From assembly GCA_045224495.1 (NCBI GenBank), contig JBGVAK010000079.1, positions 1 to 16,565 of the forward strand: a DNA stretch of 16,565 nt, given 5' to 3'. Both the position numbers and the translations under genes were made by a program. The DNA comes from RUG472 sp045224495 (lineage in GTDB: Bacteria > Bacillota > Clostridia > Christensenellales > CAG-138). Position 1 is the stretch's first letter. The number at the start of each line of letters is the position of its first letter. Under the pieces are notes generated by a model, which saw only the letters and a program-made list of their open reading frames with translations, ran no database searches and had not been told where the DNA came from. This document shows positions 11,276-16,565 of the stretch, one piece after another.

Positions 11276-12709
11276 TTACAGCACCCGTCGCTGCTCGTCG
11301 AACAGCAGCTCCGCGCCGCCGCGGATATCGAAATCGCTGCCGTTGACGTTCTCGATCCGAAGCTTCAGCCGTCGGCCCACGCTCCGGAGCAGGAACTCCG
11401 TGGGCAGGTTTTCCCCCGTGAGCTCGCTGACGCTCTCCCCCTCCCGGGCTTCGCCCAGGACGTAGACCCGCACCGGTCCGCCGGTGCCGGTGAGCACCGC
11501 CTCCACGGTCTGTTTCACGGTCAGGGTGGAGGCTCCGTCCAGCCAGGGTGTCTCCCAGAAAGCCTCGATGGGATCGCCGCCGTAGGTGGCGCCGTCGTTG
11601 AGGACGGCCACCTCCCCCTTGCCCGTGAGGACGTACAGGGTGCCGTAGCAGCTCATAAGGTCCACGGTCTCGAACCCCCGCCGGAGCAGGAAGCAGTCCC
11701 GCAGCACGTCGTACTCAATGAGCAGATCGTTGTGGACGCTGCTCGTATGCTCCTTCACGGCAAAGTACAGGGTGTCGCCGCAGGCGGCGGAGGCCGCGGC
11801 GGAGAAATCCACCGCCTGCAGGAGGGGCAGCAGGTCCGCCCCGTGAGCCGTCCGCCGCACGGTCTGGCCGTCGTAGAAATAGAGGCCCCGGTCCGTCAGG
11901 AAGAAAAGCCGGTCCCCATAGAGGACGCAGGCCGTGTGGATGGGCTGGGTCAGGGCCGCCTCCACGGGCACGATGCGGTAGTTCCCGGGCCGATCGCCCA
12001 ACAGCCGATACAGCTTGTCCTTCTTGAAGATCAAGAGCTGGTTCGACAGGGCGAAGAGGCCCGTGATGGGGTCCGAATCGGTCCCCACCTCCACATGGCC
12101 GCCGGACACGTTCTCGCTGTTCTCGTCCGCGGACCAGTCCTCGATGGTCCGTCCGTCGCCCGGGGCCTGGCTCCAGTAGAGCCGGGCGGGATGCTCCCGA
12201 TCCCCGGCGGCGAAGAGGCGGCCGAAGTACAGCTCCAGGAAGTTCACCGATTTGTCGGACAGGCCCTGGGCGGAGCCAAAGGGGGCGATGGACGAAGCCG
12301 CTCCTTCCCACTTCAAAATGGGCTCCAGGCCGTTGCCGATGAGCAGCGTCTCCGTGCTGCCGATCTTCGTTTTAAGGAAGTCGAAGATGTCCGCGTCCAT
12401 GTCGTCGGTGTAGTGGTACAGGTCCACCCAGGCGCCCCGGGTGGTATCGTAGCGAAAGAGGGAGTCCTCCCGGGCCACCAGGCAGTCGATAGCCCCCGAT
12501 TCCCGGGGCCAGATGAACAGCCGGCGGAGCTTGCGGGACAATCCCGTCACTGCGGGATAGATGGCCCGATACCCCTTGGCCCGGCCCAGTTTCCCCCCGG
12601 CAGTGCTCACGTTTTGGGCGTTCTCCGCCCAGTTCAGGGGGATACCGCCGGCGCAGGCCCCCTGCTTCACCCCGGCGAAGCTGCCGAGGCGGATCGTCTG
12701 CAATGCCAT
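11276..12709 (-). CDS. Phage DNA-stabilisation / tail-hub beta-propeller protein (P22 gp10-like)
   Basis: This 477-residue protein is rich in short beta strands with repeated aromatic-Asp-Gly turns (LFRYDTTRGAW, RLFFLTDRGLYFYDGQTV, GTLYVLTGKGEVAVL), the pattern of a beta-propeller. RLYWSQAPGDGRTIEDW (about 177-192) followed by VEVGTDSDPITGLFALSNQLLIFKKDKLYRLLG is the usual core of head-completion or tail-hub proteins that plug the portal after DNA packaging (P22 gp10-type). The C-terminal part (from about 370) looks like a separate beta domain. AGGAGG lies five bases before the ATG and overlaps the stop of the upstream adaptor gene (TGAGGAGG), so the pair is coupled. Family assignment rests on pattern and gene order, not on a search. 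Confidence 0.72.
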   Translation of the reverse strand: MALQTIRLGSFAGVKQGACAGGIPLNWAENAQNVSTAGGKLGRAKGYRAIYPAVTGLSRKLRRLFIWPRESGAIDCLVAREDSLFRYDTTRGAWVDLYHYTDDMDADIFDFLKTKIGSTETLLIGNGLEPILKWEGAASSIAPFGSAQGLSDKSVNFLELYFGRLFAAGDREHPARLYWSQAPGDGRTIEDWSADENSENVSGGHVEVGTDSDPITGLFALSNQLLIFKKDKLYRLLGDRPGNYRIVPVEAALTQPIHTACVLYGDRLFFLTDRGLYFYDGQTVRRTAHGADLLPLLQAVDFSAAASAACGDTLYFAVKEHTSSVHNDLLIEYDVLRDCFLLRRGFETVDLMSCYGTLYVLTGKGEVAVLNDGATYGGDPIEAFWETPWLDGASTLTVKQTVEAVLTGTGGPVRVYVLGEAREGESVSELTGENLPTEFLLRSVGRRLKLRIENVNGSDFDIRGGAELLFDEQRRVL

Positions 12710-12719
12710 AGGCGCCTCC

Positions 12720-13265
12720 TCAGTAGATGTGGTAGATCTTGGAAAGTTCCGGCTCCGCGTAGGTCCGCTTGAGCTTCCCCTTCATCTCCCGGTACAGCGT
12801 CAGATCCAGCTTGGCCGCGTTTTGGGAGGCAGCGTCGAACCGGCTCCGTTCCCGGGCAGCGGCGTACTCCACCAACAGCCCCTGCAGCCCCGAGGGGAGC
12901 TGGGGCTCGTCCGTCAGCTCCGTGAGCCGGGCGGGCTGGTACCGATAGGTGATCTCCGCCGTCCCGCTCTGCACGCCGGGAAATACCAGGAGACTGCGGG
13001 TGGAGCCGTAGTAGAACAGCCGCCGCTGCTCGTCGATCCGGGCGGCCAGGACCTTGAGGCAGTCGCGGGGAAGGGCGGAAAGATCCGCCTGCCCGTCTGT
13101 CACGGTCAGGCTGTCCCGCCGCCAGGGCCGAAACTCCGTCGTGAGGTCCAGCAAAGCCTCGTTGAGATACCCCATCAGCCGGTCCTTATACAGGGCAACG
13201 GTGCTGTTGTCCGTGGGCCTGTCCAGCTTCCGGAGGACCATTTGCATCAGTGTCAACGTGGTCAT
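12720..13265 (-). CDS. Phage head-tail adaptor protein
   Basis: This 181-residue protein has an N-terminal helical bundle (LMQMVLRKLDR to YLNEALLDLTTEF), a beta middle (SLTVTDGQADLSALPRDCLKVLAARI), then ITYRYQPARLTELTDEPQLPSGLQGLLVEYAAARER and a C-terminal helix. The phrase about being asked to be positive in D-x-P-x-LP before a helix with YAAAR is typical of adaptor/tail-tubular proteins (gp4 or gp11-like) that form a ring under the portal. Its place between coat and DNA-stabilisation genes agrees. The ribosome site is GAGGGG directly upstream; the stop is fused to the next gene's AGGAGG. Confidence 0.65.
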   Translation of the reverse strand: MTTLTLMQMVLRKLDRPTDNSTVALYKDRLMGYLNEALLDLTTEFRPWRRDSLTVTDGQADLSALPRDCLKVLAARIDEQRRLFYYGSTRSLLVFPGVQSGTAEITYRYQPARLTELTDEPQLPSGLQGLLVEYAAARERSRFDAASQNAAKLDLTLYREMKGKLKRTYAEPELSKIYHIY

Positions 13266-13272
13266 AGGCCCC

Positions 13273-13497
13273 TCACCCCAGCTTCTGCCCGCCGGTGGCG
13301 GTGAAGCCGTTCATCCATTGCTCAAAGCCAGGATCCCCCCGGCGGCTCTCCTCCAGCACCGAATAGATGCGCAGCGGCACCTCCACGGGCACCCCGGTGG
13401 GGATGCGGAAGTTCACCCCGTTCAGGGCGCCCTCCACGTAGGGGCCGTTGCCTGCTTCCGGCAGGATCAGTCGAATGGTCTCTTCCCCGTGTTTCAT
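13273..13497 (-). CDS. Small conserved-type phage protein following capsid gene
   Basis: This 74-residue protein has a short beta-rich part with NGVNFRIPTGVPVEVP followed by a helix (LRIYSVLEES). This compact form (a V-N-G-x-x-F-x-I-x-x-G strand pair, then V-x-V-P and a short helix) recurs in tiny proteins encoded beside capsid genes. No function is assigned; a capsid-associated or minor head role is inferred from its place. GGAAGGA precedes the ATG; the next gene starts seven bases after its stop. Confidence 0.65.
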   Translation of the reverse strand: MKHGEETIRLILPEAGNGPYVEGALNGVNFRIPTGVPVEVPLRIYSVLEESRRGDPGFEQWMNGFTATGGQKLG

Positions 13498-13516
13498 AGG
13501 TCCTTCCTTTCCGTCC

Positions 13517-14728
13517 TTACGCAGACACGCAGTGCTCGATCTTCACGAGCCACAGAGGATTCAGGACCTTGGCGGCATAGGCGGCCACCTTGGCGCCTAC
13601 GGTGGAGCGCTGGTCCAAAGGATCGGTGGTGCCGGCGGAGCCGCGGGGCTTGATGATGGTCTCCATGGCGCCGGAACCGGCCACGTCCACCACGCCGTAG
13701 GCATCCGCGCCGAAGATCAGCGTGGCGTGGACGTCGGGGGCCGCATGGGTGGAGGCGTCGGGCGCGCCGGCGTCCAGGGAGTACACCGGAGCATTGGCAG
13801 ACAGGGACGCCGCAGCGGTCAGCTTCACGGTCCGGGTGGAGGCCGTGTAGGAGCCGCTGGCCGCCAGGGTGTACTCGTTGGAACCGATCATGATCTTGTT
13901 CCCGCCTGTGGACAGATACGCTGCCTCCTTGGCGGTGGGGGCGTTCTTCAGCACGAAACTGGTGGAGGAAGAGGTGTTGGCATTGACGGCGTTCAGGACG
14001 CTCTGGCTGTAGATCTTGGCCTCCGTGGCCTCCACGAACACCACCCCGAACAGGCGTCCGATCTCGCCGGAATAGATCTGCTCGGCGTTGCTGTACTTCG
14101 ACACGTCCTGCCACAGGCTGTCGTTCTGCAGATCGTAGGTGGAATCGGGGGAACAGATGCAGATAAAGTGGGGCTTGCGGCCGGAGCCGTTCATGCCGGT
14201 GACGAAGGGGCGTGCCTTGTTCTTCTTCAGGGTCCGAACGGCCTTGCGCACCTCCGCTACGGTGAGCTTGTTGCTGGCGGTGAGGGACGTACGGCCCGCA
14301 GCGTCGCCCGCATACTGAACGTTGGTGGTCTGACACATGGCGTCCCGGGTGACCCACTCGATGACGGTGCCCAGCTGCTCGCCCAGAAGCTCTGCGGAGT
14401 CGGCGATGACGGGGTCGTAGCTGGTCATCTCCAGCAGGTCGGAGATCTCCACATAGGCGCCGTACTGCTTCACCTCGGCCTCCACCTTGGACTGGCTCAG
14501 GTTCTGGCCCGTGGGGGTCACGCCCTCCACCAGCGTCAGCGCGTCGGCGTCGGGGGTGAACAGGTCGTACTTGCGGAACTCCACCCGCTTGCCGTTGTTG
14601 CGGGGGATGGAGCGCTTCTGACCGAAGTTGGCGTGGACGAAGCGGGTCTTGGCGGTATCCAGGAGCTTGCGGTCGTAGAAGGTCTTGTTGAAATAGGTGT
14701 TGCTGCTGGTAGAAACGGTGGTATTCAT
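13517..14728 (-). CDS. Major capsid protein, N4-gp56 family
   Basis: This 403-residue HK97-fold coat protein is of the N4-gp56 type. Family features are the early SIPRNNGKRVEFRKYDLF (40-57), VEGVTPTGQNLS (67-78), KQYGAYVEISDLLEMTSYDPV (87-107), the long helix SAELLGEQLGTVIEWVTRDAM, and the C-terminal FGADAYGVVDV, DPLDQRSTVGAK and ILN-like VLNPLWLVKIEH. An Ala/Ser/Thr-rich beta stretch (about 275-330) looks like an inserted surface domain and may be a variable region of the coat. AAGGAGG lies seven bases before the ATG. It directly follows the scaffold-like gene. About sixty copies per face of the shell would be made, consistent with the strong ribosome site; copy number is general knowledge of HK97-fold shells. 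Confidence 0.88.
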   Translation of the reverse strand: MNTTVSTSSNTYFNKTFYDRKLLDTAKTRFVHANFGQKRSIPRNNGKRVEFRKYDLFTPDADALTLVEGVTPTGQNLSQSKVEAEVKQYGAYVEISDLLEMTSYDPVIADSAELLGEQLGTVIEWVTRDAMCQTTNVQYAGDAAGRTSLTASNKLTVAEVRKAVRTLKKNKARPFVTGMNGSGRKPHFICICSPDSTYDLQNDSLWQDVSKYSNAEQIYSGEIGRLFGVVFVEATEAKIYSQSVLNAVNANTSSSTSFVLKNAPTAKEAAYLSTGGNKIMIGSNEYTLAASGSYTASTRTVKLTAAASLSANAPVYSLDAGAPDASTHAAPDVHATLIFGADAYGVVDVAGSGAMETIIKPRGSAGTTDPLDQRSTVGAKVAAYAAKVLNPLWLVKIEHCVSA

Positions 14729-14740
14729 CTCAAATCCTCC

Positions 14741-15109
14741 TTACTTGTTCATGTGGTTCCTCAGGCGGTTCTCCAGGGCCCGGAAAGCTTCCGGGCTCAT
14801 GCTGGCATAATCCTCCTCGGCGCTGAGCATCCGGTTGCTGCGGGTGGGCTGGGGAAGCTTCCTCCGGTCCATGGCCTCCCGCCTCAACTCCTCCCGGGCC
14901 GTTTCCCGGGCGGTCTCGGCCGCCTTCTCGGCGGCGTATACCCGGACGGCTCCGTAGGGCTCCAGCTCGTGCAGGAGCTCGAGGAAGGCCTCGTCGCTGC
15001 AGGCCGCCTCCAGGTCGAAACCCTGGGGCAGCTTCCCCGCCGCCTCCAGATAGGCGAGCTCCTCGCCCATGGCGCGGTAGGGATTCTCTTCCATCATGGT
15101 CTCTTTCAT
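14741..15109 (-). CDS. Probable capsid scaffolding protein
   Basis: This hydrophilic helical protein of 122 residues sits between portal and coat genes, the standard place of a scaffolding protein. Residues about 55-95 form a highly charged Ala/Glu/Arg helix (YAAEKAAETARETAREELRR), and a basic/aromatic C-terminal helix (ALENRLRNHMNK) would suit binding to coat protein. The frame also has an ATG at 15121, but that ATG has no ribosome site and forms part of the GGAGG that precedes the ATG at 15109 at five bases, so 15109 is the better start. It is shorter than most scaffolds. The assignment rests on position and composition. Confidence 0.6.
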   Translation of the reverse strand: MKETMMEENPYRAMGEELAYLEAAGKLPQGFDLEAACSDEAFLELLHELEPYGAVRVYAAEKAAETARETAREELRREAMDRRKLPQPTRSNRMLSAEEDYASMSPEAFRALENRLRNHMNK

Positions 15110-15122
15110 GGTTTCCTCCATA

Positions 15123-16565
15123 TCATTGATTGTCGTCTTGCATGCTTTTGAGCAGCTGGTCCCGGCCCTCGAAGTTCATGAGAGTGACGGCCCGTTTCGC
15201 ATCGATGGCCCCCGATTGCAGCAGCTGTAAGATCAGCTCATTTTGGGCGGATGCCGAAAACGGGTCCCGCTTGGCGGCCTTCACCGAGATCAGGAACTCC
15301 ACGGGCAGCCCCTCGTACCCCTGGTCCCGGCGGGTGAAGAAGGAGCTGTCGAACCACTCCGTCCGCTCCTCCCCGGCCACCAGGATGGTGACGGGCCGCG
15401 GATAGAAGTTGAACTCCCGCTCCACCTCGATCTCCAGGCGCACCGCCTGACGGAAGGCCTCATAGAGTTGGGCGGTGGCCATGCGCGCCCGCTTGGTGCT
15501 GGCGATCTGCAGAGCCTGGATGGCGCTCGCTGCCGTGACGCCCTGGCGGAAGTTCCCGCGGGAGGAGTCGTTGGCCCCGCTCTCCTCCTTGATGTCCTCC
15601 CGGATGCGCTGGATGTAGGTCATGAGATACGCGGGTAGCGGGGGCGTCGAAAACCAGGTGACGCCGTTCAGGCTCTCGCCCCGATGGACCTCCTTGGACC
15701 AGTCCTTGAGATCCTCCTCGTCGAAGCCGGAGGCCTCCGTGACGAGAAGCTTGTTGTGGCTGGCCATGAAGGCGTTCTTCAGCACGATCTGGTCCAGCTT
15801 GTCCGCATACCGCTGCTGCTTCTCAAACAGGTCCACGATGCCGAAGCCCAGGGCGCTGCCCTTGCGCATGTACAGTGGGGTCAGGATAAAGGGGTACATG
15901 CCGTGGGCGAAGTAGCCCTGAGGCTTGGTTTCGCGGCTGTCCGCCAGCACCACGCCCCCGGCGATGAGGGCCATGTGGACCGCGAACACGCCCTCCCGCT
16001 CCGTGGGCGTCTTCCACCAGTATTCGAGGAGCAGGACGCTGTCGCGCCGATCGCCTCGAAGGATGTCGTCCGCCGGGGCGTCGTTGGCGGCGTAGGGATC
16101 CTCCCCCATCTGCTGATACTTCTCCGGGAACCGGTCCTTGAACCACGCCCGGGTCCGAAGGGAGATCTTGAACACCGCCCGGCCCTCCTGCATATCGTCG
16201 CACAGGGGATCGAAGAGGATGCTCCGATCGTCCACGTGCCGGATGAAGGCGCCGCCCAGACCGTCGTTCAGCCCGGGATCGTAGCCCACCTCCTGGACGC
16301 AGTAGCCGCCCACCAGTAGATCGTGGACCAGCTTCTGGTACTCCACCGTATACCCGGACACGTCGTGGTTCCGGCGGATCAGCGCCTCCACCACCCGGGC
16401 CACGTAGTCGTTGGCGCCGCCCTCGGGCTTGATGTAGACCTCCGGGGCCTGATCCATGAGGTCCGCGCTCACGTTCTCCACGGTGGACTGGATGATGGGG
16501 GTCACGGGCCTGGGCTCGTTCTCGTCCGTCACCGGCACGTCGTACCAGTGGTCCCCCCGGTAGAT
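15123..16565 (-). CDS. Phage portal protein (P22-like), 5' truncated by window edge
   Basis: The frame is open to the window's right end; a GTG at 16538 lies inside the gene, since YRGDHWYDVP directly before it is typical portal sequence. The visible 480 residues show PIIQSTVENVSADL near the start, clip/stem-like acidic helices (RFPEKYQQM), YMRKGSALGFGIVDLFEKQQRYADKLDQ, and the long helical region EESGANDSSRGNFRQGVTAASAIQALQIASTKRA, which is well conserved in P22-type portals. The dodecameric ring at the capsid vertex is the DNA entry and exit channel and docks the terminase. The stop is TGA at 15125-15123. The terminase genes are expected just outside the window. Confidence 0.82.
   Translation of the reverse strand: MYRGDHWYDVPVTDENEPRPVTPIIQSTVENVSADLMDQAPEVYIKPEGGANDYVARVVEALIRRNHDVSGYTVEYQKLVHDLLVGGYCVQEVGYDPGLNDGLGGAFIRHVDDRSILFDPLCDDMQEGRAVFKISLRTRAWFKDRFPEKYQQMGEDPYAANDAPADDILRGDRRDSVLLLEYWWKTPTEREGVFAVHMALIAGGVVLADSRETKPQGYFAHGMYPFILTPLYMRKGSALGFGIVDLFEKQQRYADKLDQIVLKNAFMASHNKLLVTEASGFDEEDLKDWSKEVHRGESLNGVTWFSTPPLPAYLMTYIQRIREDIKEESGANDSSRGNFRQGVTAASAIQALQIASTKRARMATAQLYEAFRQAVRLEIEVEREFNFYPRPVTILVAGEERTEWFDSSFFTRRDQGYEGLPVEFLISVKAAKRDPFSASAQNELILQLLQSGAIDAKRAVTLMNFEGRDQLLKSMQDDNQ

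Larger units (their letters stand above)
10081..16565 (-). mobile_element. Podovirus-like prophage head/connector module
   Basis: Tightly packed minus-strand genes run in the classical order portal, scaffold, coat, adaptor, DNA-stabilisation protein, then small virion proteins. The products resemble P22-like portal and head-completion proteins together with an N4-gp56-type coat protein. Gaps are 0-20 bp except for the structured spacer at 11054-11275. The element continues past the window end (terminase expected there). Tail spike, ejection, lysis and integration genes are not in view. Confidence 0.85.

Noticed and set aside
1..16565. CRISPR arrays, tRNA or rRNA genes, insertion sequences
   Set aside because: I saw no regularly spaced direct repeats, cloverleaf-like sequence, ribosomal sequence or transposase frame.

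Overview
The window looks like the chromosome of a GC-rich, endospore-forming Firmicute of the Clostridia/Oscillospiraceae type. The signs are high-GC coding DNA, strong AGGAGG-type ribosome binding sites, TTG start use, LytM-domain and heterodimeric ABC-exporter genes, and a prophage whose proteins resemble those of gut Clostridia phages. The species assignment is inference; no 16S or tRNA gene is present.

Left part (1-5130): the 3' end of a plus-strand gene for a LytM/M23-fold protein that lacks the visible metal ligands, followed by a region of nested inverted repeats. Then, on the minus strand, come a sodium:solute symporter, an N-acyl-D-amino-acid deacylase-type amidohydrolase and a YgeY-like M20 hydrolase. 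All the expected metal ligands of the two hydrolases can be seen. Together the three genes look like a scavenging module: import of a small acylated or D-amino-acid-containing compound, deacylation, then a second hydrolysis. A UUCG-capped terminator and a near-consensus promoter lie between the symporter and the amidohydrolase, so the module appears to be two transcription units and not one simple operon.

Middle part (5060-9650), all minus strand: a promoter drives two half-size type I ABC exporter subunits that should form an asymmetric heterodimer with one consensus and one degenerate ATP site. Downstream, chained by TAATG and TGATG stop/start overlaps, come a 19-codon mini-ORF and an AT-richer GNAT acetyltransferase. 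Tandem terminators follow.

Junction (9619-10080): about 450 bp without a convincing normal gene. It holds a 15-bp palindrome next to the ABC promoter, two strong hairpins, an 11-codon plus-strand mini-ORF with a perfect Shine-Dalgarno sequence, and three DnaA-box sequences spaced 21 and 42 bp apart, i.e. on the same face of the helix.

Right part (10081-16565): minus-strand late genes of a short-tailed (podovirus-like) prophage, in order portal (cut by the window end), scaffold-like protein, N4-gp56-type major capsid protein, small protein, head-tail adaptor, beta-propeller DNA-stabilisation/tail protein, a 26-residue arginine-rich mini-ORF, a structured RNA-like spacer, a 61-residue coiled-coil protein and a 258-residue helical protein. 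No tail spike, ejection, lysis, integrase or repressor gene is visible before the junction, so either the prophage ends here or the module is reduced.

Most worth following up are the phased DnaA-box cluster at the phage/host junction, the arginine-rich mini-ORF with the adjoining structured element inside the packed capsid operon, and the split transcription of the D-amino-acid module.
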